A DNA stretch of 64,000 bases. It comes from Akkermansiaceae bacterium (GTDB taxonomy: Bacteria > Verrucomicrobiota > Verrucomicrobiia > Verrucomicrobiales > Akkermansiaceae). The first letter of the stretch is position 1, and each line of letters starts with the position of its first letter. Both the position numbers and the translations under genes were made by a program. Shown here one piece after another: positions 55,149 to 63,779 of the stretch. The notes beneath the pieces were generated by a model. That model saw only the letters and a list, made by a program, of their open reading frames with translations. It was not told the DNA's origin and did not search any database. The stretch covers positions 20,012-84,011 of the forward strand of contig JAJQGU010000073.1 of assembly GCA_021200315.1 (NCBI GenBank), given 5' to 3'.

Positions 55149-55176
55149 GTTTATCCGATTCTCCAGAGGATGGCAA
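55149..55176 (-). promoter_or_regulatory. Promoter of the GH29 gene, near-leaderless
   Basis: Minus strand TTGCCA, 16-base spacer, TAAACT, 10 bases to the ATG. Confidence 0.6.
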
Positions 55177-55279
55177 GAAGAATCGGCGCTCCGCGCGGGA
55201 TGCGCCCTCCCGTGCGCCCGCGCCGCCGCGGGCGGCCGAACGGTTTGAGCTAACTTCTCGCGGCGGGGCGCAGCGGGCG

Positions 55280-55285
55280 TATGCT
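55280..55285 (+). promoter_or_regulatory. -10 element of the OsmC gene, leaderless
   Basis: TATGCT exactly 6 bases before the ATG at 55292. No good -35 at the usual distance. Confidence 0.4.
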
Positions 55286-55291
55286 GGAAAC

Positions 55292-55699
55292 ATGACCAGC
55301 GAATTCGAAATACAGACCGTTCAGGAGAGACAGTTCCGCTGCATTTCCCGCCACAAGGGCTCCGGGGAGGCTTGGAACACCGACATCCCTCTGAAGCTCG
55401 GGGGATTGGGCTTTTTCGCCTCGCCCGCCGATACGCTTGCCGCGGCGGCGTCTTCATGCATGATGAGCATGATGACGTTTCTGGCGGCTCGGAAAAATGC
55501 CGACCTCACCGGCATGAAGATCGACGCCGCAGCCGGGGGCGAGGACGGCATGATCAGGCACCTCGCTTTCCGCATCACCGTGCCGCTTGAAGGTACCCAT
55601 CCCCTCCGCCGCGTGCTCGAAGAGGCGGCCGGCGGCTGCCCCGTCCGCAAGTCCCTTCATCCGGATGTCGAAGTGCGGACGGAGTGGGTGTGGAAATAG
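55292..55699 (+). CDS. OsmC family protein
   Basis: 135 residues. Start at 55292 inside a longer shadow ORF. Family features: GLGFFASPADTLAAAASSCMMSMM with the first redox Cys, a long helix, and GGCPVRKSLHPDVEV with the second Cys. OsmC/Ohr proteins use a Cys pair to reduce organic peroxides, though many OsmC-like members are uncharacterised. It lies between the two fucosidase genes on the opposite strand and has its own leaderless-type promoter, so it is not part of their unit. Confidence 0.88.
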   Translation: MTSEFEIQTVQERQFRCISRHKGSGEAWNTDIPLKLGGLGFFASPADTLAAAASSCMMSMMTFLAARKNADLTGMKIDAAAGGEDGMIRHLAFRITVPLEGTHPLRRVLEEAAGGCPVRKSLHPDVEVRTEWVWK

Positions 55700-55737
55700 G
55701 CGGGAAATCCGGCGGCCGCGCCCCGGCGGATCTCCTT

Positions 55738-58173
55738 TCAGGCGTTTTCGGGAGCCGCCGGGCTCCGCCGGGCCGGGGCGGAGGAGGAGGGAACGATCCT
55801 CTTCTCTTCGCCGTTGACGATGACTGTGACGGCTTCGGGAGCGGCGTCCGGCGACAGGATCCTGTAGCCGGTGACTCTGCCGTCCTTCCATGTGATGTCG
55901 ACCGTGAGGCTGCCGCGGGCCTTGAGTCCCTTGACCGATCCATGATTCCATGCGGAGGGCAGGGCAGGCAGCAGCTCGATCTTGCCGGCGTGGGACTGCA
56001 GAAGCATTTCGGTCATGCCTGCGGTGATGCCGTAGGTGCCGTCGAACTGAAGCGGCGGATGGGTGGTGATCATGTTGTCGAGCATGTTGAAGCGGATGAG
56101 ATTCCGCACCATTTCATAGGCGTTTTCCCCGCTGCGGAGGCGGGCCCAGAGAGCCGTGCGCCAAGGCCAGGTCCACGAACGGCGGCAGTCGCCGGTCGTG
56201 CCGCGCAGTTCGAGGGATTTTGCCGCGGCTTTCGCGATTTCGGGCGTTTTCTCGTACGAGATAATCGCGCCGGGATACACGCCGAAAAGATGCGAAGTGT
56301 GGCGATGCCCCGAGACGAGGCGGGGGCGGTCGATCATCCATTCCTGAAGATAGCCCTGCGGTGAAATCCTGTGCAGATGGAGGCGGTCGCGCTTCCGTGC
56401 GAGCTGGGACGCCCAGCCGCTGTCCGCCTTGAGCGTGTTGGCGGCGTTGATGGTGATGTCGAAAAGTTCCCAGATGAGCTGCTGGTCGTGGGCGACGCCG
56501 TCCTCATGAGGCCCCTGCTCGGGAGACCAGCCGTTGGGGGCGACGAGAGTGCCGGCCTTGATGCCCTTGAGCTGGCCGAGGTCGGCGCGGCGGTCGGAGG
56601 AGGAGAAACCGGCGCCGTCCGTGCCGAGCTCCTTCAGGTAATCTTCCCAGAATTGGCAGACTTCCTTCATCATGGGGTATGCCTGGTTTTTGAGGAACGC
56701 CTTGTCTCGGGTGAAGAGGTAGTGTTCCCACATGTGGAGGGCGTACCAGGCGGAAGAGCCGATGTTCCACTCCCAGGCGCTGCCTCCCCAGATGTTCTGA
56801 GAAGTGCGGGCCGTCCAGCCGCGCACGGGGCCGCCGGCGGAGGTGCGGAAGGCCGCGCTGCTTCTGGTGGCGCCGCGCAGTATGGGCGCCATGGCCGTAA
56901 TGTAGTTCAGCAGAGGTTCGTGGCACTCGGACAGATTGGCCGCCTCGGCGCCCCAGTAGCACATCTGGAGGTTGATGTTGTTGTGGTAATCCGAGGCCCA
57001 GGCCGGGGTGACGCTGTTGTTCCAGATGCCCTGGAGGTTGGCGGGCAGATTGCCGGGGCGCGAACCCGCGATGAGCATATATCGGCCGTATTGGTAGACG
57101 GTGGATTCGAGTTCGGGGTCGGCGGGGTCGTCGGCGTAGGCTCTGATGCGCTGATCGGTGGGCAGAGCCGCCTTCGCGCCGGAGGATTTGCCGAGGTCGA
57201 GCTTTACGCGGTCAAAAAGACTCCTGTAGAATGCGGTGTGATCTTTTTGCAGATCTTTGGGGGATTTTTTGACGGCCTTGGACAGAATGGCCTTATTGCG
57301 CACGTGCGGGGAGGTCCCTTTCCAGTTTTTCGAAGCGTCCATCACGTAGTTGGTGGCCATGGAAATAATGATCGTCAGGCTCTGCGCGCCTTCGATCTCG
57401 AGGAAGGGCGCGTTGGAAAGGTCGGCCGAAACTTCCCCCCTGGCGCTCGCGGGGGTCAGAGTCCGTTTCCCGCCTTTGGCGGTGATCCTGCCTTTTTGGG
57501 GAATAGCCGCGGCCACGGCTTCGAATTCGAGTCCGTTGCTGAGAGTTCCGGACATGGTCAGCGTGCTGCCGGCGGCGGAGACGGCGGATTTTACGGACGG
57601 TTTGAAGGCGAGCCTCGCATTGAGTTTGCCGGGAGCCGTCTCGCAGTGCATGACGATCACTTGAGCGGGTTCGCTGGCGAAGATGGTGCGCTTGAAAGGA
57701 ATGCCGGCCCTTTCGTAGTTCACGCGGGCGATGCCGTTTCTGAGGTCGAGCGAGCGGGTGTAGTTCCGCGTCTCTCCCCCGCCGCCGAAGTCAATGAGCA
57801 GATCTCCGAAGGGCAGGTAACAGCCGAATTGGTCTTTCCCCGCTTCCGGACCGTATTTGTAGGCGAATCCCGAGGACGAACCTCCGCTCCAGAGGCTTAT
57901 TTCGTTCAGGGCGAGGCGCTCCGTCGTGTCGCCGCCGAACACCATGGCGCCGATGCGGCCGTTGCCGATGGGCAGAGCCTGCCGTTCCCACGGATTGTCG
58001 GGGTTGTTTTGTTCGTCGCCGAGGTTGTTCGCTTTGTCCGTTCCCCAGGGGAGCTTCATATCGCGTACGCGCGCGGGCCGGTCGTACCAGAGAAAATTGC
58101 GCGAGGGGTTGTTCTCCGCGGAGTCCGCGGCCGGGACGAGGCCGGCCAGGAGAAGAAAAAGGGAAGCTTTCAT
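55738..58173 (-). CDS. Exported GH95 alpha-L-fucosidase
   Basis: About 811 residues from the ATG at 58173, which begins a signal peptide (KASLFLLLAGLVPAADS); an ATG at 58206 gives an 11-residue extension. N-terminal domain with ALPIGNGRIGAMVFGG and LNEISLWSGG, then the (alpha/alpha)6 barrel with NLQGIWNNSVTPAWASDYHNNINLQM and the C-terminal ITAGMTEMLLQSH. These are GH95 hallmarks. The family removes alpha-1,2-fucose (or galactose) from mucin- and milk-type glycans. Together with the nearby GH29 it points to host-glycan use. The large opposite-strand ORF is a shadow. Confidence 0.94.
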   Translation of the reverse strand: MKASLFLLLAGLVPAADSAENNPSRNFLWYDRPARVRDMKLPWGTDKANNLGDEQNNPDNPWERQALPIGNGRIGAMVFGGDTTERLALNEISLWSGGSSSGFAYKYGPEAGKDQFGCYLPFGDLLIDFGGGGETRNYTRSLDLRNGIARVNYERAGIPFKRTIFASEPAQVIVMHCETAPGKLNARLAFKPSVKSAVSAAGSTLTMSGTLSNGLEFEAVAAAIPQKGRITAKGGKRTLTPASARGEVSADLSNAPFLEIEGAQSLTIIISMATNYVMDASKNWKGTSPHVRNKAILSKAVKKSPKDLQKDHTAFYRSLFDRVKLDLGKSSGAKAALPTDQRIRAYADDPADPELESTVYQYGRYMLIAGSRPGNLPANLQGIWNNSVTPAWASDYHNNINLQMCYWGAEAANLSECHEPLLNYITAMAPILRGATRSSAAFRTSAGGPVRGWTARTSQNIWGGSAWEWNIGSSAWYALHMWEHYLFTRDKAFLKNQAYPMMKEVCQFWEDYLKELGTDGAGFSSSDRRADLGQLKGIKAGTLVAPNGWSPEQGPHEDGVAHDQQLIWELFDITINAANTLKADSGWASQLARKRDRLHLHRISPQGYLQEWMIDRPRLVSGHRHTSHLFGVYPGAIISYEKTPEIAKAAAKSLELRGTTGDCRRSWTWPWRTALWARLRSGENAYEMVRNLIRFNMLDNMITTHPPLQFDGTYGITAGMTEMLLQSHAGKIELLPALPSAWNHGSVKGLKARGSLTVDITWKDGRVTGYRILSPDAAPEAVTVIVNGEEKRIVPSSSAPARRSPAAPENA

Positions 58174-58230
58174 GAAATGATTTGAGATGCGGTGAGCGGT
58201 GCTCATTAAAGTACGGAGGAGCGGGACGGC

Positions 58231-59235
58231 TTATTTCATCGGGGTATTGAGAAAGCGGCGGAGCATTTTGCGGTCCGGCGAGGCCATGGGAAGTTTTTCG
58301 AGCGTTTCCGTGCCGATCCATTCCTCGCCGGGACGAGCCTGGGCGGGATCGCCGGACGCGTAGAGAAGGCGCGTGATTTTGTAGCGGGTGACGCTGTATT
58401 TCTGCCTGCACAGCAGGGGAAGGCCGCGCGTGCTCTCGGCGTTTCGGCGGGGAAGGCGGTACATGCCCTGGTGCCTTTTGCCCTCGGCCTGTTTTTCGAC
58501 GAGTACGCCTCGGGGGGTGACGCAGAGAAGGTCGTGATGCGTCTCTTCCACGTGCGGAGGGCGTGCGGTCTTGACGGGAAGCGCCTCCGGATTTTCGGCG
58601 AGGCAGTGTTCCCGGCAGGGGCAGAGCAGGCAGTCCGGCCGATGAGGCAGGCAGAAGGTCTGCCCCAGCTCCATGAGGGCGGAGTTGAAGACGCGGGGGC
58701 GCCGGCGGTCGAGCAATTCCTCCGCCCGCCGCCGGAGCCGCCGGCGTCCCTCGGCGGAATCCGCGGGCGTGAAGTCGTTGTCCAGGCGGGTCAGTACGCG
58801 GGCCGCGTTGGCGTCGACGAGGGGTGCGGGCAGATCGAACGCGAAGGAAAGCAGCGCGCCCGCCGTGTATTCGCCGATGCCCGGCAGGCGGCGCAGCAGT
58901 CCGGCGTCGCGGGGGAACGCGCCGCCGTATTGTTTGCAGACTGCCCGCGCAGCCGCCCGCAGCGAGCGCACGCGGGTGTAGTAGCCGAGTCCCTCCCACG
59001 AGCGGAGAGCCTCTTCCTCGGTGGCGTCGGCCAACGCGGCCGGGGTGGGGAAACGAGCCATCCATGCCGCATAGCGGTTGAGAACAGCCGGGATAGTCGT
59101 CTGCTGCAGCATGACCTCCGAGACGAGGATGGCCCAGGGATCCCGGGTCTCGCGCCAGGGGTAGCTCCTGCCGGAGGTCTCGAACCAGCGCGTCAGGGCG
59201 CGGGTGATGGCGGAGCTGCGTTCGCTCTCTGTCAT
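58231..59235 (-). CDS. mutY: A/G-specific adenine glycosylase MutY
   Basis: 334 residues. Removes A mispaired with 8-oxoG. Visible: RSYPWRETRDPWAILVSEVMLQQT, the HhH region LRRLPGIGEYTAGALLSFAF with the catalytic Asp later in PLVDANAARVL, and the 4Fe-4S motif C-x6-C-x2-C-x5-C (CLPHRPDCLLCPCREHC). The C-terminal NUDIX-like domain is present. The ATG at 59235 overlaps the aroE stop by ATGA; the 628-codon track ORF runs through aroE in another frame. Confidence 0.95.
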   Translation of the reverse strand: MTESERSSAITRALTRWFETSGRSYPWRETRDPWAILVSEVMLQQTTIPAVLNRYAAWMARFPTPAALADATEEEALRSWEGLGYYTRVRSLRAAARAVCKQYGGAFPRDAGLLRRLPGIGEYTAGALLSFAFDLPAPLVDANAARVLTRLDNDFTPADSAEGRRRLRRRAEELLDRRRPRVFNSALMELGQTFCLPHRPDCLLCPCREHCLAENPEALPVKTARPPHVEETHHDLLCVTPRGVLVEKQAEGKRHQGMYRLPRRNAESTRGLPLLCRQKYSVTRYKITRLLYASGDPAQARPGEEWIGTETLEKLPMASPDRKMLRRFLNTPMK

Positions 59236-60134
59236 GATTCGCTTGCGGCGGCGAGCGCCTTTGCCATGGCGTCGGCGTCGGGCTCCCGGTTCGGAAACCA
59301 GAGCCGGAAGGCGCCGATGCCCTGATGCAGCAGCATGCCTTCTCCGCCGGCCACCCTGAGGCCGCGCTTGCGGGCGAGCCTTTGCAGGGGCGTGTCGTGC
59401 GTCACGAGGTCGTAGACCGCGAGGCCGGGATGAAGAGCTTCCTGAGGCAGGGGCAGGGGGTCGTCCTCCCGCAGGCCGAGCGAGGTGGCCTGGATGAGCA
59501 GCTCGGCCTTTTTCGCGGCCCTGATCACCCCGGCGGCGTCTTCGGAGGACAGGCGGGATACCGCGCCCGGCCGATGCCGTGCCAGCTGCGCGCAAAGCCC
59601 GTCGAGCTTCTCCAGCGTGCGGTTGACGAGAACGAGGCCGGCGCAGCGCTCGAGCGCGCACTGACAGGCCAGAGACGTGCCCGCGCCCCCGCCTGCGCCC
59701 AGAAGCACGATGCGGCGGCTGTGCAGGGTGAGGTTCATTTCCTGCCGCAGCGCCGTCGAAAAGCCGGGGCCGTCTGTGTTGGCGCCTTCGATTTCGTCCC
59801 CCCGGAAAATGAACGTGTTGACCGAGCCGCTGAGCTCGGCGAGGGGATCGAGGCGCATGGCCATAGCCCAGGCCCGCTTCTTGAAGGGCACAGTGACGTT
59901 GGCGCCGAAAAAGCCCAGACCGCGGAGGCGGTGCACGACGGTCTCGAATTCGTCTTCCCCGGCCAGGACGCGGATGTAGGAGACGGGGATGCCGGCCGCG
60001 TCGAGGGCGGCCTGCTGCAATTGGGGGGATTTTGAATGGGCGATGGGATTGCCGATCACGGCCAGACGAGCCCGCGGCTCTCTTCGCCGGAATTCCTCCG
60101 ACAGGAGGTCGGAGCATGTGTAATAGCCATTCAT
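59232..60134 (-). CDS. aroE: Shikimate dehydrogenase
   Basis: Reduces 3-dehydroshikimate in aromatic amino acid synthesis. 300 residues. Features: VIGNPIAHSKSPQLQQAAL, FFGANVTVPFKKRAW with the catalytic Lys, GANTDGPGF, and the Rossmann LLGAGGGAGTS. It starts 28 bases after the EF-hand gene and is coupled to mutY by ATGA. Confidence 0.96.
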   Translation of the reverse strand: MNGYYTCSDLLSEEFRRREPRARLAVIGNPIAHSKSPQLQQAALDAAGIPVSYIRVLAGEDEFETVVHRLRGLGFFGANVTVPFKKRAWAMAMRLDPLAELSGSVNTFIFRGDEIEGANTDGPGFSTALRQEMNLTLHSRRIVLLGAGGGAGTSLACQCALERCAGLVLVNRTLEKLDGLCAQLARHRPGAVSRLSSEDAAGVIRAAKKAELLIQATSLGLREDDPLPLPQEALHPGLAVYDLVTHDTPLQRLARKRGLRVAGGEGMLLHQGIGAFRLWFPNREPDADAMAKALAAASES

Positions 60135-60162
60135 ATGAGAATGGAAACGCGTTTGCCGTGCG

Positions 60163-60954
60163 TCATCCGCGGTCGTCGAGCGAGCGGATGATTTCCATGT
60201 CGTAATGAGTGTTCAGATAGATGTCGATGGGATCCGGGCAGGGGCACTCCTTTTCCAGCCTGCGCTCTTCGCGCAGAGTGCGGCGGGCGGTTTCGGCCTC
60301 TTCCCGGCCGAGTTTGCCGTCGCCGTTCCGATCGAACCGTTCGAGCAGTTCCCTGCGGAGTTCGGTGAACAACTTTTCCGCCTCGCTCATGAGCGCCCTG
60401 TTCTCTTCGGGGCCGATTCTGCCGTCGCCGTCCGCGTCGAATCGTTCCAAAAGGAGCTTTCCCGTCAGCAGCGCGAGAGGCCCTCCCCGTTCCGGGGGAG
60501 GAGGGGACGAGGGCCGCCCGGACTCCCCGCCGCGCGGCTTCGGGCGGTGCGCCTCCTTCCCCTGCCGTCCGCGCAGGGCTTTCATCATGGCTGCGTGTTC
60601 GTCTTCGCCGAGCCTGCCGTCGCCGTTCGTGTCGAAGCGGCGCAGCAGAGACATTTCGGCGTCTTTGCGCGCTTCCTCGGCATCGCGGATGAGACGCATC
60701 GCTTCGCTTTCGTCGATCAGGCCGTTGCCGTCCAAATCGTATTTGTCGAGCAGCAGCTGGCGGATCAGCATGGTGCGCGCCGTATGCGCCCGGGAGGAAG
60801 GGGGCGGTTCGTCTCTCCGATGTTCGCCCCGCTGGTCGCGCGTCTCCCGTACGCCCGCGGCCGGCCCGCCCGTTCCGAAGGGAACCGCCGCGGCGATATC
60901 CTGCACGGGCAGCGCGAGCAGCCCGAGGGCGGCCATGGACAAGACAGGCTTCAT
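60163..60954 (-). CDS. Exported protein with four EF-hand-like loops
   Basis: 263 residues. A signal peptide starts at the ATG at 60954 (PVLSMAALGLLALPVQDIAAA), preceded by an SD-like CAGGGAAG. Four canonical calcium-loop sequences occur: DLDGNGLIDESE, DTNGDGRLGEDE, DADGDGRIGPEE and DRNGDGKLGREE, in two pairs separated by an Arg/Pro-rich stretch. Probably a periplasmic calcium-binding protein of unknown role. It sits between yajC and aroE in a co-oriented run. Confidence 0.85.
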   Translation of the reverse strand: MKPVLSMAALGLLALPVQDIAAAVPFGTGGPAAGVRETRDQRGEHRRDEPPPSSRAHTARTMLIRQLLLDKYDLDGNGLIDESEAMRLIRDAEEARKDAEMSLLRRFDTNGDGRLGEDEHAAMMKALRGRQGKEAHRPKPRGGESGRPSSPPPPERGGPLALLTGKLLLERFDADGDGRIGPEENRALMSEAEKLFTELRRELLERFDRNGDGKLGREEAETARRTLREERRLEKECPCPDPIDIYLNTHYDMEIIRSLDDRG

Positions 60955-61010
60955 ATTCTTCCCTGAAACACCGCGGGAAGGGCAAAGTTGCGCCGCTCTC
61001 CCGCCGGTTC

Positions 61011-61559
61011 TCATTTCTTCTCCGCGTTCAGCACGTGGGCGATCGCCTCCTTCTGGAGAGTGATCTCCAAGCCGCTGGCGATCTCGAGTCCGACTGTCGC
61101 GTCGCTCACTTTGCGGACGACGCCGTGGATGCCGGCGTTCGTGATCACCTTGCTGCCGACCTTGAGCGAGTTGATGCGGGCCTGCTGCTCCTTCTGCGCC
61201 TTGCGCTGGGGACGGATGAAGAGCATGTAGAGGATGATGAAGAGCAGCGCGAAAGTGATGAGACCGCTGTATTGTTCGTAGCCCGAGGGCTGCGGGGCGT
61301 CTCCCCTGGCCGGCCGGGCGGCGGCGCCCTGCGCGGACTCGGGCACGGGAGCCGGCGCGGTGCCGGTTTCCGCCAAATCCGCGGGCGCGGAGGCTCTCTC
61401 TGATGAATTCGCCGAGTCCAGGCTGGGGACGCCTGCCGTGGCGGCGCTTTGCTGCTGTTCGGGCTGCTGTTGTTCCGCGGGGGCGGCTTCCTGGGCGGCT
61501 GCGGGGAACGCGATTCCGAGCGCGATCGCGGCCGCGGCGAGATGACGGATTTTTTTCAT
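61011..61559 (-). CDS. yajC: Preprotein translocase subunit YajC
   Basis: 182 residues. The usual YajC core is in the second half: one membrane helix (LITFALLFIILYMLFIRPQRKAQKEQ) and a following small domain (LKVGSKVITNAGIHGVV, LEIASGLEITLQKEAI). It is preceded by an unusual N-terminal signal peptide (LAAAAIALGIAFPAAAQ) and a 70-residue Gln/Ala/Pro linker, so it is about 70 residues longer than E. coli YajC. ATGA overlap with tgt. It assists SecDF. Confidence 0.93.
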   Translation of the reverse strand: MKKIRHLAAAAIALGIAFPAAAQEAAPAEQQQPEQQQSAATAGVPSLDSANSSERASAPADLAETGTAPAPVPESAQGAAARPARGDAPQPSGYEQYSGLITFALLFIILYMLFIRPQRKAQKEQQARINSLKVGSKVITNAGIHGVVRKVSDATVGLEIASGLEITLQKEAIAHVLNAEKK

Positions 61560-62686
61560 GATATGTTGTTTGCTTGATATTGCGAGATGAAGGCGCCCTT
61601 GAAGGCGCCGAATTCGCCGGACTCGATCGCGCTTCTCGCCTGCGCCATCAGCCGGAGGTAGAAGGAAAGATTTTGGAATGAGAGGAGCCGCAGAGCCAGA
61701 ACCTCTCCCGCGCGGAAGAAATGCCGCACGGCCGCGCGCGGGAAGCGGGAGACGTGGGGCGGGGACGCGGGGTCGAGAGGCCGTGTGTCGAGTTCCCATT
61801 TCTTGTTCCTGATGTGGACGGGGCCGTCGGGGGTGAGCGCGATGCCGTGCCGGGCGAGGCGCGTGGGCATGACGCAGTCGAACATGTCGATGCCCCGTTC
61901 GATCATTTCGAGCATCTGGACGGGGGTGCCCAGTCCCATTGCGTAGCGGGGTTTGTCTTCCGGCAGCCACGGGACGGAGTTATCGATGGCCCGCAGCATT
62001 TCGCTTTCCGGTTCCCCCACGGAGACGCCGCCCACCGCATAGCCGTCGAAATCCATGGCGCGCAGTTCGAGAGCGCATTTTTTGCGCAGGTCGGCGTAGG
62101 CAGAGCCCTGCACGATGCCGAAGCGGCTCTGCGCACACGCGCCCGAGGCCGGCTTGTGCGCGTCCGCCCAGCCGCGGCAGCGCTCCGCCCAGCGCAGGGT
62201 GAGCCCGAGGGATTTCTCCGCGTAGTCCCGTCCGCAGGGATAGGGAGGGCACTCGTCGAAGAGCATGGCGATGTCGCTGCCCAGCAGAGCTTGAATTTCC
62301 ATCGATTTCTCGGGCGTGAGCAGCATGTGCGCGCCGTCGATGTGGTTCTGGAAGCGCACGCCCTCTTCGGTGATTTTGCGCAGCCGTGCGAGAGACCACA
62401 CCTGAAAGCCTCCGGAATCGGTGAGTATGGGGCCGTCCCATCCCGTCAGGGCGTGGAGGCCGCCCAGCGAGGCGATTTGTTCCGCGCCGGGGCGCAGGGA
62501 AAGATGATACGTGTTGCCGAGGATAATCTCCGCGCCGAGTTCGCGCAGTTCTTCCGGGTGGAGCGTTTTCACCGTGCCCTGCGTGCCCACGGGCATGAAA
62601 GCCGGTGTTTGGACGTCGCCGTGGGGCAGATGGAGCACGCCCCGCCGCGCTCCGCTCGGATCGGTCTGAAGAAGGGAGAAACTCAT
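61556..62686 (-). CDS. tgt: tRNA-guanine (queuine) transglycosylase lacking the zinc-binding site
   Basis: 376 residues. Exchanges G34 for preQ1 or queuine in GUN tRNAs. Catalytic parts are intact: TDSGGFQVWSL (general acid Asp), HIDGAH, AVGGVSVGEPE, GLGTPVQMLEMIERG and the nucleophile Asp in DMFDCVMPTR. The C-terminal zinc site is not: where E. coli has PLDPECDCYTC, this protein has PLDPASPPHVS, and the later zinc His (in TIHNL) is Gln (SFQNL). All four ligands are therefore replaced (S308, P310, S313, Q339). Length and the rest of the fold are normal. Middle gene of trmB-tgt-yajC, ATGA overlaps on both sides. Confidence 0.93.
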   Translation of the reverse strand: MSFSLLQTDPSGARRGVLHLPHGDVQTPAFMPVGTQGTVKTLHPEELRELGAEIILGNTYHLSLRPGAEQIASLGGLHALTGWDGPILTDSGGFQVWSLARLRKITEEGVRFQNHIDGAHMLLTPEKSMEIQALLGSDIAMLFDECPPYPCGRDYAEKSLGLTLRWAERCRGWADAHKPASGACAQSRFGIVQGSAYADLRKKCALELRAMDFDGYAVGGVSVGEPESEMLRAIDNSVPWLPEDKPRYAMGLGTPVQMLEMIERGIDMFDCVMPTRLARHGIALTPDGPVHIRNKKWELDTRPLDPASPPHVSRFPRAAVRHFFRAGEVLALRLLSFQNLSFYLRLMAQARSAIESGEFGAFKGAFISQYQANNIS

Positions 62687-63276
62687 GCCGCGTCAGCTTT
62701 CCGGAAGCGTGCGCGGAAGATTTCCCTCCCTTTCGCTTCCCATTGCCGTTGAAAGTCCGTTTTGGGGTAGAAAAAGGCGTCTTCGCTCCATTCGAGGCGG
62801 AGGAAGAGCCCGCTCCCCGCCATGCGCTCGTTCACCCATTCGAAATATTCCCGGTGATCCGTCTTGAAGAGAAACTCGCCGCCCGGCGCCAGAGCGCGGT
62901 GCAGCACGGGCGGAAAGTCGGCCTGCACCAGGCGTTTCTTGTGCTTCTTCTTTTTCGGCCAGGGATCGGGGAAAAGGTAGTGCAGACGGGTGATGAGGCC
63001 CGGTTTCAGGAACCATTCGAGAAAGTACCGGCTTTCGATCCGAAGCACCCGCACATTGCGGAGCCCCGCGCGCTCCGCCGCGCGGCACGCAATCTTCGCC
63101 CGCCCCTCCAGACGCTCCACCCCCAGGAACAGCCGCTCCGGATGGCGCCGCGCCATTGCGCTCAAAAACCCGCCCTCTCCGCAGCCCAAATCGACTTCGC
63201 ACACTTCGCCGTCCCCGAAAATTTCGGCGGCTGAATGCGTGCGGAAGTAGTCGTCTGGCACAAATGAGGCGTTCAT
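62683..63276 (-). CDS. trmB: tRNA (guanine-N7-)-methyltransferase
   Basis: 197 residues. Methylates G46 of tRNAs. SAM-binding motif EVDLGCGEGGFL, then LHYLFPDPWPKKKKHKKR, the family catalytic/RNA block, and FKTDHREYFEW. First gene of the unit trmB-tgt-yajC, all coupled by ATGA overlaps. Confidence 0.96.
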   Translation of the reverse strand: MNASFVPDDYFRTHSAAEIFGDGEVCEVDLGCGEGGFLSAMARRHPERLFLGVERLEGRAKIACRAAERAGLRNVRVLRIESRYFLEWFLKPGLITRLHYLFPDPWPKKKKHKKRLVQADFPPVLHRALAPGGEFLFKTDHREYFEWVNERMAGSGLFLRLEWSEDAFFYPKTDFQRQWEAKGREIFRARFRKADAA

Positions 63277-63285
63277 CGGCGCGCC

Positions 63286-63314
63286 ATTCTAGGAAATGTG
63301 CGGGATAAAGTCAA
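63286..63314 (-). promoter_or_regulatory. Promoter of the trmB-tgt-yajC unit, near-leaderless
   Basis: Minus strand TTGACT, 17-base spacer, TAGAAT, 9 bases to the ATG; predicted leader about 3 bases. Confidence 0.7.
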
Positions 63315-63456
63315 AAATTATCCGCGGCTGTATTGGATTCAGTGCTGAGAGCTGAGTTTGGAGTTGGAGGTGATGCGGGCCGGGGAGAAGTGGAGTGGGA
63401 GGGGAAGGGAAATTCGGGAGGTGAGGGGGAGGAGCCGGAGGGAGCGGCGATGCATG

Positions 63457-63473
63457 GCGGATTTTGAATCCGC
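63457..63473 (+). repeat. Palindrome copy A
   Basis: GCGGATT-TTG-AATCCGC. Its loop is the reverse complement of copy B's, so the two copies are inverted relative to each other. Confidence 0.7.
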
Positions 63474-63636
63474 TGTCAACCCGAAAATTCAAATTCTTTT
63501 GAAGGCAAACTATCTGCGCCCCAATTTCATTTCGTGAATTTCAGCCTGAATTTATATAATGGCGTTATGTATTTTTAGGAAGAAATGTTGTATTCGGAAT
63601 GAATTACATGCGAATTTCAGGAGGCGTTTCTGTATG

Positions 63637-63653
63637 GCGGATTCAAAATCCGC
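63637..63653 (-). repeat. Palindrome copy B
   Basis: GCGGATT-CAA-AATCCGC, inverted with respect to copy A about 180 bases away. Both copies are preceded by ATGGC or ATGG-type flanks. Confidence 0.7.
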
Positions 63654-63779
63654 TATGCTTTCTTTCGTCCTTTGGGCGCGGGGAGCGGTTTTCTCCCCGC
63701 TCTCCCTCCTCCGCCGCGGGATGCGGCGCGGGTGCGCGGACACTCACATAACCCCATCCCAATAAAAATTAACTCATTT

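Larger units (their letters stand above)
63277..63779. other. 503-base divergent spacer with repeats and a G-rich tract
   Basis: Holds the trmB promoter at its left end, a purine-rich G-run tract (63377-63430), two 17-base palindromes, and AT-richer sequence. Short ORFs in it (such as 63559-63765) are low-complexity or repeat-derived and are not called. Confidence 0.7.

Noticed and set aside
54275-55291. 474-codon ORF leading into OsmC
   Set aside because: The first 339 codons are antisense to GH29; OsmC family length fits the start at 55292.
56371-58185. 604-codon plus-strand ORF opposite GH95, and similar ORFs opposite secDF, M16 and GH29
   Set aside because: Ala/Gly/Arg-rich shadow translations produced by third-position GC in the true genes.
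63559-63765. 68-codon ORF containing the palindrome copy B
   Set aside because: Its only recurring segment comes from the palindrome itself; no start signal or family.
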